Shown here in pieces: positions 26,926 to 36,966 of a DNA stretch of 64,000 nucleotides. The stretch's first letter is position 1. The number at the start of each line of letters is the position of its first letter. Under the pieces are notes generated by a model that did no database searches, was not told the origin of the DNA, and was given only the letters and a program-made list of their open reading frames with translations. The DNA comes from Siniperca chuatsi (taxonomy: Eukaryota > Chordata > Actinopteri > Centrarchiformes > Sinipercidae). A program made the translations under genes and the position numbers. The stretch lies in assembly GCF_020085105.1 (NCBI RefSeq), contig NC_058046.1, positions 19,390,175 to 19,454,174 on the forward strand, written 5' to 3'.

Positions 26926-29900
26926 ATGGCTGAAGTTGATTTTGGGGATAGTGAGCTCTTTCAGCAGCTTGATGACTTCGCACCGCCGGCTCCGACGCAC
27001 ATTCGCTTCACAGATGATGAGGAAGACCAGGAGGAGACGAGCCAGCTCCGGAGCAGACTGGAGGAGTATGACGACTACGTTCAGAGACTCACTGAGGAGA
27101 ATATCCTTGTGTCGGGTGCGCTCGGTGTGCTAGCACTAGCTAACGTCTGCTAGCACAATGAGCCTCCTGTCTGTAACCAAAACAGAAAACGCACAACCTG
27201 AAAATGTCTGCAAATGTTTTGTTTGTAAGCTTTATGTCTATTTCCTTAACTTGTCGATTACATAAAGGTTTGAGAAGAAAACAGAACATCCTGACACGAC
27301 CAAGGTAATTAGCTGACACTAGCTAATGCGCACTAACGTTACAAACTAAACGAAACTGATCACCCAGTAACCAACGCTAATTTCCCTGACTTTACAGCGG
27401 CATCACAATTGAAGATGTCAATATCGACGGGCCAGTTCTTCAAATCCTTTATGCAAACAACGTTATTTCAAAGTAAGCAATCTTTCCCCATCAATTAAAT
27501 GAGTGTATTTGCTCACTTGTGGTTTGCACAGTCACTCTCTTGGTTGGTTGTCAAATTGAGCTTGTAATGGTAAGAATATGTTTTAACCATGTTAATGGTA
27601 AAGCATTTTACCAATACTTGTTTGAGTTTTTACATTATGGCTTTATTATTATTATTATTATTATTATTATTGTGTAATGCATAAATAATATGCCCAGCCC
27701 AAACAGGCTTACAAGACACTATCATTTAGAAAGAGATCAGAAACCTGAGTAGCACATACATTACAAATAATACTAAACAAATAAACAATCTTTGCATTTT
27801 TTCCAAACATTAGAAACAAAGGTAGCCAACTTATAAGCGTTAAAATTAAACAACCATTCCATTCTCATCATCATCAGTGCACTAAAACATTTCTGGATTT
27901 TAAACAGACATTTCATTTAATATATATCTCCTTAACTCGTCATAATAAAGACAATACAGAAGAAAATGTGATTCATTCTCAACTTCTCCTGATTCGCATA
28001 ATTCACACAACTTGTCCTCCTGGATGTTTTCAAATCTGCCAACTTCAAGGGCCAGAGGAAGGATTCCTGTTCTCAACTGTGCAACTAGAGAACTTTGACT
28101 CCTTGATAAGCTTGCTATAACATAAGAGTCAGTGCCGTAATTGTGTTTGATTTGAATATATGTTCTTAGTTTTGGTTTTAACACGATATCTTTTAACCAT
28201 TTTTCTTCAAATCTGGTAAGTAACTTTCTACTAATTGTATTCATGCTGCATGATAAATTATTACTATACATATATTGAAAATCAGCTCCCTCAAAAACAG
28301 CATGAAGCTCGATAGCCCATGGAGAGTTGTGTGATTTACTCCAAAGAAAAACCTTGTTATTGAGCCTGTGTTCTGACATATTAAACAAACAATTCCACAG
28401 TGTTATCATTTCACATTTTCGCCTTATTGATCCAGGAATCCAACCCATATCACCCTGAACAGCCAAAGTAGGGGCAAACCTATGAACGCATAAAAAAAAC
28501 AGCACAGAGCAATATCATCTGCGTACAACAGCGTTCAAATGTATACCTAAACAACAGAACAACTATACAATGATTTTAACGCTTTATTAAATCTGCCATC
28601 CACCCTGCCCTTAAACGTTTTAAAGCAAGTAAATCTCTCTAAATCAAATCAAAAGCCGTTTGAAAATCAACAAAACATACAAAAGTGGACTTACTTTCCG
28701 CAATTCTTGTTCTGACAAAAGTTGAAATTGAGTGAATACGTAATAATAAGTACTGGGTCAGCCTAATATTCAAAATACTGGAATATAATTTATACACTGT
28801 ACTAAGAAGGCTGATTCCCCTGTAATTAAGCAGTATTCTTGGATCATTCTTAGATGATTTTGGAATGGGTTTGATCATTTATCCATTTCTAAAATTAACA
28901 TACCATCACCAGATAAATGTGTTTAATGTAGTGAAATGATATCTGGATTAAGGGACTGCAGTAATAAAGTTCTGAGTTTACAATTTGAAGTAGTCCATCC
29001 ATTTATGTTCCAGTGAACCAAAGACAAACAAGAAGAATCACTTGTGCTTACGGGTTGGGCTGCAGCTTCTCAAGGTCTCCATGTTGCAGCCGTTCGGTCA
29101 CCTGTTGCACCTGCTGCTGCCTCAGGTGAACCTCGCTTAATGAGCCTTCCATTACCCAATATGTAGAAATCCTTCTCAGCCAGTAAATCCCAAAGTAGCA
29201 CTTCAGAGTTTGCTTCTATGATTCGATCAGTGTGTCACTTTGCCAATCGGACATACACCTTTTTAAATTGCGGGTTGGGTTTCAGATTGTTTGCCACGCC
29301 ACACGACCACCTTCTCCCTCACCGAGGCAAACGCAGTGGGGGCAGTGGTGGAGGTTAAAGAAGCAAGCTTGTGACCGGGAGGTCGGTAGTTCAATGCCTG
29401 GACCGGCAGGATAAATCTGAGTGGGGAAAGTGAAAGGGCAGCCCTTGCCCCTTCCCTCGTTACCCACACTGTGCCTTTGAGCAAGGCCCTTGACCCCAAC
29501 CGCTCCAGTGGAGCTGCTCAGTGTCCAGCACATTAGTGGTTGTACTGGGCAGCTTCCAGGTGTGAATGTGTGTAGCAGTGCGAATGTGATCAGAAGTTTC
29601 ACTGAGAAACTTGTTTTGCAGGAACACCCTGCATAAATAAAGGTTTTAAAAAAACAACTACTACTACTTTCAACACACCAGGGCCTCCTAATTGTTCAGC
29701 CTTGTCTCTGTCGAATGGTAAACCCACGATCAACACATCAGGATCAAACTTGTTTGGAGAGGTTGCTTGATTGAAGTTTTTCTTGCAGCTGATCCAGGCG
29801 TGATTTTAGTGCACAGATTTTCTTGTATTTCTTGGATGCACTTCTTATTTTCTCCTTTCAGAATCTTTTCCAGTGATCCATACTACCCATCCGCCTTGCT

Positions 29901-30880
29901 GTTAAGCCAATGTTGTCCATCTTCACCTAAATCACTTTAATTTCCTTCAGAAGCACATTTTGTTTCTATATTCTCGTCTTTAACCTGCGCTCGGTTGCAC
30001 GTTTGTATTGTTTTCTCAGCCATTAAGATTTGTTTGTCTTCCCCAGATGATCCAATATATGTAAATATAACACTGTTGCTCGCAGTCTGTCTTTATTAGA
30101 ATGAAAGGCTCAGTAAATCACAAAAGTTCGTCAGACACATACCTGCATCTGGCGGCTATCTTGATAAGGTGATATTACACCATATTAATTACCTTGCTTT
30201 GTGTGCACATCATCGCTAAATTGTTACTGAAACACTGTTGTAATAATAAGTAATGATTAGAAATTTAAAACAATAATAAACGTCTCCCCTTCAGGCAGTG
30301 TCGTCAAGAAATTGAAGATTGCATCTGCAGTGTGATTTGGAAGCACCAGAAACTGGGCAATGAAAAGAAACAATCCCTTTTTCACATGAAACCTCAGGTA
30401 TTTACCCAGAATGCATTTTATTGTGATTAATATCAATATAGTTATGACTTTGCTAAAAAAAAAAAAAACATGTTCTACCCTCCTATGAAGAATTCAGCTT
30501 TTGCAATGGATGAAGATCCGCAGAAGTCGTCTTCCAGTAGTGTAAGAACAACAACAGAAGCCTTTAAAGTGAGTATTTACTGTTAATTTCAGTGGTTTGC
30601 ACATCCATATACACAGTTTCTTGCTAAATGGAAAACAAAATGTGATGTTTTTAAATAGCCTACATGCTATCATAAACTATTTTCTTATGTTTCCGTCTTA
30701 GGTGGTTGGTAGTGTTTTATATTTCACTACTTTCAGTGTTGATAAACTTGGACAGCCTCTGGTGAATGAAAACCCCCAGCTGACAGATGGATGGGATGTT
30801 CCAACGTATCTTTAAGATGGATAAATTGACACGTCATCAAAATTCGCCAGTGTAGTCTATCAGGTTTTTCAAGGAAAGAA

Positions 30881-30927
<47 letters not shown>

Positions 30928-33900
30928 CATATAAGTAGAACTTCTATTCCATTTAAAAGATGTTGATAATGATTTTCTTGATTTGTTTTGCACAAACATG
31001 ATAAAATTTCCTGAATTGTTGTAAAGCTATCACCAGGTTTTTAACCAAGTCATTGGCACAGATGGACAGGAAATAGAAATGAAAGACAAAAGGTATGTCT
31101 GTGGTTATTAATGAAGCTTTATTTAGTTTCCATGTTCTGTTTATGACTTGCTTTGTCTCATTGATGTTTGGCATACAACTATATCATCTATAAAATATCC
31201 ATCACTGATCTGTCTATTATAGACCCAAATCTTTGTGTTTTAACTGCGGTTTGAGCGGTCATCAGCTAAGAGACTGTCCCAAGGTAAGAACAAGTAAGCA
31301 TTACTATGGTATGAGCCCAAGTTAAACATAGGAAAAGTCATAATTTGATTCACTGCATTTATACATTATTACCTCCCTAGCCTAAAGACATGGCCGCAAT
31401 TAATGAGAGAAGAAAGGAGTTTAATCAGAACAGCAGCCAGGCCATGCAGAGTAACCAGCGGTACCATGCTGATGAAGTGGAGGAGCGGTTTGCAAAATAC
31501 AAACCTGGAGTCATGAGGCAGGATTGTTATTTTGTACATAACAGACACAAACATCATTTAATTACATGCAATATCTATTGTAACAAGTAAAAGTAAATAA
31601 TGGTCATTGAATATTTTACACTGTGCTGTGCTTTTAAACAGTGAGGAGCTGTTGACAGCGCTGGGAATTGATGGCAACACCATCCCTCCTCTGATTTATC
31701 GCATGAGGCAGCTAGGCTACCCACCAGGGTGGCTCAAAGAAGCAGAGATGGAAAACTCTGGCTTAACATTGTATGATGGAAATGGTATGTTTTAAATGAA
31801 ATTGAAACCTATGTGGTCCCACAGATTTTCCTTTGAGCAAACTACTGCAAAATTTACTAATGTTTTTGAAATGTACAGAGGTTGAGTTGAATCTGTGTTT
31901 TTTCTGTTTTCTAGTTTCAAATGATGGTAACACAACAGACACCAATTCGCAAAACATCTCTTACGATGTTTCCAAACTGGTAGATTTCCCAGGCTTCAAT
32001 GTACCTGTACCACACAACATGAAAGATGTAAGTCTTACAATATAATTATTTCAAATGTTGTGCTTAAATATATATCTCTAGTAACGTGAGTCCAGGTATC
32101 TGAGTTATATTTCAGTTATATTCATATTTAGTTTTATTTATAGCTTCAGAAAAAGAAACTGGAAAATGCAGTATTCTGTGATGATGTGATTTCATCAGCA
32201 TTTTGCATTTGTGCTAAAATTCTTACATTTGAATTATATCATTACAATATTCTTTTCTGTCACAACAAGATCATTGATTTATGCAAATACTGTACTATCC
32301 AGTCACTTAGAGCTATATGTGTGTCTGAATTGTTATGTCACAAGGAGTCAGCATCATAATGGCAGTACACTGTCTGTCAAGTGAGAAATTTCAGTGCTTT
32401 TTGGTGGCAGGGACTCTTTACAACAGTTGCTCTTCTCACACTTTCTTTTTTTTCTGACCTCCAGGAGTTCATGCACTATGGTTCTATTCCAATGCAAAGC
32501 AACCACATGAAGCAAAACTATGCAGCCTACCTGTCCAACAACTTCCCTATGGTAATTATCAAGTTGTTGGGTTTTTCCTCTCAAAACATGTAGTCCACAC
32601 CTGCTTCCTGTAACAGCTTCCTATCTGACAGTCTTGCTCTACTTTAACCAAACTTTCTGGATATTGCGTGTCAACACAAACACGTTAGGTACTATTTTGT
32701 CAGATCTGTACTAATTCTCCATGATACCACTTTAATGATATATAAGAATAGCTATATACAACATATAGTATTAAGTATTTTTATAACCCCATAGTAGATA
32801 TTGCAGCAATGTCTGTCCCTTTCAGCCATGAATTGTGCTCTTCTCCATCTTAGTGACACTTGAATATGAGAGTATAAGTAGATGAATTAAGTTTTCTTAA
32901 GGTGACCAAATGATGAAAAGAAATCCTATAAAGTCACACCACTTTGCTCACCCCATCCTCATTGCTCAAGGTTATTCATTCATAAAATCATAGAAATTTC
33001 AGGGTTTGCATCCTTATCGTCCAACACTAATCAGAAGTCCTAGAATGTAAATACCCATTGGACAGATTATAAATACAAACAATTATTAAAGAACCATAAG
33101 ATATAAATACACTCAAACATTATATATTATTTATAAAACAATAGAAAAACATTAGGAATACAAAAATATCTGTAATTCTTACACACCTCTTGTTGTATTG
33201 TCTAATCACTTGGAGGATAAAAGAGAGAAAATACCATTTAGTGTGTGTGATGGGTGGCCTCAGCCTGCCACTTTGTTCTGTACAACAGTCCATGCTGTTC
33301 ACATGCAGTAGATTCCCATTCTCTTCATAATCCCATTTAGACAACCATTTTAAACAGCCAATCAACGTCATCTCTGTTATTCCAGCCTCTGGATTTTTAC
33401 GTTTCTACTCTTTCTCAGTTTACTGGCACTGATGAATAGAGGATATGTGATGAGTGTGCATTTTGGGCAGAGTCCTTACAATATTTTCATTCCACATGTC
33501 ATTCTTCCTTGCCAACAGCCTGGTGCCACCTGCAACAAGAGACGGCATGAATCTGACTCATCTCCACAGCTAAGGAAGAAGACAAGGTCCAGTCCTGATC
33601 GGCACTCGGATAGGAGTTCGGATATGGATATTGAATCAGGTAACTGTTCATCTTAGTCACTTTTTTCAGCAGGCAGATCATTATGTGTCATAAATGTCCT
33701 TCTCCAGTACCTAGAACACAAAGTTATGTTTTAAAGCTAGCTAACAGTCAAAAACTGCAATAGTAATCTGTAATTTTATTGATCTTAATCTCGATATCCA
33801 CTCTGTTGTTTTTATGACTTGATACATAAAATACTTCTGTTTTTTTATTCATAGCTGAAATGCAGAGTAATACCCAGTAATACTTGAATCTTTGTTTGGT

Positions 33901-34942
33901 CAAAGTGTCACTTTCTAATCTTTTGGTGACTTTATTCATGTCCTCAGACCCAGGAACACCTTATCATACTCATGGCCCAGGTGACTTCCAGTTCCAACCT
34001 CCGCTGCCCCCTGGCTCCCCTTGTTTCAGTTCACCTCCTCCTTTACCCCAAGGCACTCCTCCTGCTACACCCACCCCCCCACCTCTCCCTAAAGGTACAC
34101 CTCCTCCCACACCCACAAACGGATCTCCAGCTCTGCGAGGGCGTAACTGGGTAGTAGTTGATGAGACTGTGGAGGGAACAGAGGATGAGCTGACGCTGGA
34201 GGAGCTGGAGGAGCAGCAGAGGCTGATTTGGGCAGCTCTAGAAAATGCTGACACTGCCACTAATAGTGACTGTGAGACACCTGCAATGGGAACACCTGTA
34301 CCCAGTTCACCAAGTGTGTCCACACCTGTGCATGTCGACACAGAAACGGAGGAGGTTGAAGAAGCGATGGAAACGACGAGACCTTCCGAAACTTGCCATA
34401 GGAGTGAAAATCAAAGGGAACCGGGGGTTCAAGAGATTTGCTCTCAGAGCCCTGGACCGATCAAAGTCCAAGACGACAGCCCTCAGAGTCCTGGTCCAGT
34501 CAAAGTCCAAGACGACAGCCCTCAGAGTCCTGGTCCAGTCAAAGTCCAAGACGACAGCCCGCAGAGTCCTGGTCCAGTCAAAGTCCAAGACGACAGCCCG
34601 CAGAGTCCTGGTCCAGTCAAAGTCCAAGACGACAGCCCGCAGAGTCCTGGTCCAGTCAAAGTCCAAGACGACAGCCCGCAGAGTCCTGGTCCAGTCAAAG
34701 TCCAAGACGACAAACCGCACAGTCCTGGTCCAGATTTCTCTAATGGCGGTGCTGGAGATTGTGCTTCTCCTAAGCATGGCGAGAAGATAATAGCTGTTCC
34801 TCATCGGAGCAACTTTGCAGCTGGCATCGTTCCATTTGAAGATACACCAGAATTCACTGAAGTTGCTGAAGCCACAGGGACCTACCTTAGGATCAGAGAC
34901 TTGCTTAAAAGTTCCCCTCGAAATTTGGCGAAGAAAAAATAA
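26926..34942 (+). CDS. zcchc8: Zinc finger CCHC domain-containing protein 8 (NEXT complex scaffold)
   Basis: ZCCHC8 bridges the helicase MTR4 and RBM7 in the nuclear exosome targeting complex, which feeds promoter-upstream, snRNA and intronic RNAs to the exosome. Fourteen exons give 766 aa: 26926-27100, 27262-27304, 27398-27472, 30295-30397, 30491-30568, 30702-30805, 31027-31092, 31223-31283, 31381-31517, 31642-31784, 31915-32027, 32465-32551, 33519-33639, 33948-34942. Landmarks: MAEVDFGDSELFQQL; a short coil; LTRPSGITIEDVNIDGPVLQ; the CCHC knuckle CFNCGLSGHQLRDC in exon 8; the PSP domain with IYRMRQLGYPPGWLKEAEME; proline-rich FQFQPPLPPG; TLEELEEQQRLIWAALE; and the C-terminal MTR4-stimulating region TGTYLRIRDLLKSSPRN. 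Oddities: two U12-type introns (after 27100 and after 30805), a GC-AG intron after 31517, and a 13-residue tandem repeat near residue 600. The coding total is divisible by three, which supports these unusual boundaries. Confidence 0.96.
27101..27261 (+). promoter_or_regulatory. U12-type AT-AC intron in zcchc8
   Basis: Donor ATATCCTT sits at 27101-27108 and is a perfect U12 AT-AC 5' site. TTCCTTAAC at 27242-27250 is a perfect U12 branch element with its branch A at 27249, 12 nt before the terminal AC at 27260-27261. No polypyrimidine tract is present. Splicing here gives ENKGLRRKQNILTRPSG, matching human EN-QELKRK-LNILTRPSG without gaps. A GT-AG alternative (27116 to 27267) stays in frame but adds three residues and has weak signals. 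Confidence 0.85.
27640..30175 (-). pseudogene. Degenerate, internally deleted LINE in antisense orientation in zcchc8 intron 3
   Basis: Read on the minus strand from 30,175 the order is: an ORF1-like coil and RRM-like piece (SPNKFDPDVLIVGLPFDRDK near 29,690-29,770); an AP-endonuclease start (CLSLVHWNINGW near 29,000-29,030); the reverse transcriptase segment KSSKNDPRILLNYRGISLLS at 28,878-28,639; then the C-terminal part with CELCESGEVENESHFLLYC at 28,505-27,900; and a 3' tail of (AAT)n, seen as TTA repeats at 27,640-27,672. Most of the endonuclease and the RT palm are missing, so several deletions have occurred. A SINE interrupts it. The clade is not certain. Confidence 0.8.
29325..29660 (+). 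mobile_element. tRNA-derived SINE nested in the LINE
   Basis: A B-box-like GGTCGGTAGTTCAATGCC near 29,380 is followed by the teleost SINE phrase GAGCAAGGCCCTTGACCCC, then CTCAGTGTCCAGCAC, TGTGAATGTGTG and an A-rich tail with AATAAAGG near 29,635. It separates the ORF1-like and endonuclease parts of the antisense LINE, so it inserted later than the LINE. Confidence 0.7.
30806..31026 (+). promoter_or_regulatory. Probable U12-type GT-AG intron in zcchc8
   Basis: Donor GTATCTTT differs by one base from the U12 consensus GTATCCTT. TTCCTGAAT at 31008-31016 differs from the U12 branch consensus at one position, with its A at 31015, 11 nt before the AG. The 3' end (TTGTTGTAAAG) lacks a polypyrimidine tract. 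The intron also holds a run of 39 T at 30885-30923, too far upstream to act as a normal tract. The spliced product reads VPTYHQVFNQV, matching human. Confidence 0.65.
30885..30923. repeat. Poly(T) run of 39 bases
   Basis: An uninterrupted T tract inside the probable U12-type zcchc8 intron. It may be the A-tail of an antisense retrocopy whose body is no longer visible, or simple slippage. Confidence 0.9.
34441..34735 (+). repeat. 39-bp in-frame minisatellite in zcchc8 exon 14
   Basis: Six near-identical units code for DSPQSPGPVKVQD (13 residues), flanked by one diverged unit at each end (SPGPIKVQD and KPHSPGP). The first two full units use CCT and the next four use CCG at one proline codon, so the array grew by stepwise duplication of neighbours. 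Each unit offers two Ser-Pro sites. Human ZCCHC8 has no such array in the same acidic, disordered region. Because the unit is a multiple of three and lacks stops, several other frames are open here by chance. Confidence 0.95.
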
Positions 34943-36790
34943 AATTTTACTATCTTGATTTGGAACACAAAGATACATGGACATTTTTTAAGCAAAAAGT
35001 TATATTTTCATTTTCATGACCATCCTATCAAGCATGTTTTTTAGCTGTTTATTATTTTGTACCATGTTGAATGTCTATGCTGTATATGCATTTGCTCTGT
35101 AAACATACAATGAGGGAGGGGCATTGAGGGATGCTGCATCAGCAATGATTTGTATGCTTTGACCAATTAGTCAGTTTTTTGTATCAGTAGTGTTACTCAT
35201 GCTGTTTATTTTATTGTAAAATTTGTAAAATGGTAATTTCCTGACTTGTATTCATTTTAATATCATGGTGTTTTCATGGCTTTTTCTATTTTTGTCCCAC
35301 TTGAATTGGTCTAAAATCATTAAGTAAACATGCTTGTATTTGCTTCACTGTTTTGTTTCGTTTGGCAGCCAAGGCTAGATGTGGGTTTAATTTTATTTTT
35401 GCTGCATGTTAACACCACAGATGGCCAATTATGTGAGCTACCTGTATATTGTTAGCCATCTGTAGCGGAGCTTAGTGAACAACCCCCTGACCCTCTGTTA
35501 CTATAATCAGCTCACCTACTGATTTTGATGCACATTGCAAATGAAATTGCATATAATTGAAACTCTGCACTACATCAATTTGCATTTTGTTTCAATGACA
35601 TTGGTAAGCTTGGTCTATATGGTCTACATTATTTCTTTACTATACCATTCAACAAATAGTAAAAAAGAAATAAAGTTAATTCTCCTCCTCCTCCTTTCAA
35701 ACTGATCTGCCAGCAAAAGGGCATCATAAAATGTTCAAATACAGATTTAACACAACTTTAAAGATGCCATATGTTAGACTGTAGTGGCTAGTTATGCACA
35801 TGACTGTCAGTCAGTCATGGTTAGGCTTTTAAAATGGTTGCCGGATGGGTCTTTTGGCAGAAAATAGGGTTAAAATACTATTCTTATACATTCAGGAGGA
35901 CTTTTTAATATAATTAATTTTGGAGCATGAAAATTGTTATTTCTAAAAATTTTATAATGCAATTGAGACTATATCAAAAACATTGTATACTATTTTAAAG
36001 TTAAGAGAATTTCCCAACATAGTGAATGTTATGTCAATCATGTTTCTTATGACTTATGTCCACTATTCCAAACAATTAGTACATACAGTACACACCAACA
36101 TTCGCAAACACACAGAATACTTGCACATACGTGCATACTGAATACTCATACACACCTACATACATGCATAGACAAGCTCATGTGTGTCTGGGTGTGCTGA
36201 CCTTATGAGAATGTCAAGAGGACAGAATTATTAAACCCCTTGCAAAGTAATATGAAACTGATGGTGTCTACGCTTAAATATTTTTATAGGCTTATGATTT
36301 TAAACTCTACTTTTACATTCTGTCTTTATATTTAAAATTCAGAAATTTAAGTCAAAAATCAGACATTATATTTGAATTTAGACTTTTTTTCTCAGCTCAT
36401 AGTGTATTCCCCCGACTTTTGATTTTATTATTTCAACTTTTCTGTTAGAATTCAGATAAAATCTCAAAGCTATGGTACTATGATCATAATTTGGAACCTC
36501 ATCTCAAAAGTCTAAGATTAATAAAGCATGTTTTTCACTAACAAAGCCTTGTATGGGGTCAGCAAGCTTACTTTTCTACTTGAGCGTTTTCCTTTGGCAA
36601 AGGTTTTCTGCTTGAATAATAACTTCGTTTGTTTGACAATATTATACCATTTGCCTAGTACAAACCTGTACCTTGCCAGCAAAATATGAGGCCCTTTGAT
36701 TTCCTAATTGTAGCAGTAAAGTTTTTTCTTTAGTGTGGAAATTGTTTTGCTCTCTCAGAAGTGAGGGAGTGTTCCATCTTACTGAACATA
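34943..36790. other. zcchc8 3' UTR and zcchc8-clip1 intergenic region
   Basis: zcchc8 probably ends after the AATAAA at 35669-35674, which gives a 3' UTR of about 740 nt. The rest, to the clip1 first exon near 36,800, is A/T-rich. I see no gene, recognised repeat or conserved-looking motif in it. Confidence 0.5.
35669..35674 (+). terminator. zcchc8: Likely zcchc8 polyadenylation signal
   Basis: AATAAA lies about 730 nt after the stop codon and is followed by a T- and CT-rich stretch. A second AATAAA overlaps the stop codon itself at 34938-34943. Confidence 0.45.
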
Positions 36791-36799
36791 TCATCTTTG

Positions 36800-36966
36800 G
36801 TCGGCACCTACAGTTGACGTTCCTCTCAGCCGTTGGACAGACAGCTCGTACGCTGGGCTGTGCCTGCCCGTGGCTGATCCGAGCAGTAGTCGTCGTGGTT
36901 CTCCACTTAGCTCGTTAGCTGTGTATTTTTTTTCCTCAGAAGACGTAGGCTGTACAGAAACATCAG
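36800..36966 (+). promoter_or_regulatory. clip1: Probable clip1 first (non-coding) exon and promoter
   Basis: Relatively GC-rich sequence ends in AACATCAG followed by the donor GTTAGTATT at 36967. No start codon opens a useful frame, as expected for a 5' UTR exon. A second possible leader exon ends at about 37,420 (CTTCAGTCG then GTATGC). Which start is used cannot be told from sequence. Confidence 0.45.

Noticed and set aside
29263-29602. Minus-strand frames of 78-106 codons near 29.4 kb
   Set aside because: They lie within the tRNA-derived SINE and are chance frames.
33970-34984. Minus-strand frames of 123 and 225 codons opposite zcchc8 exon 14
   Set aside because: Shadows of the proline-rich coding exon and its 39-bp repeat; the opposite frame matches human ZCCHC8 outside the repeat.
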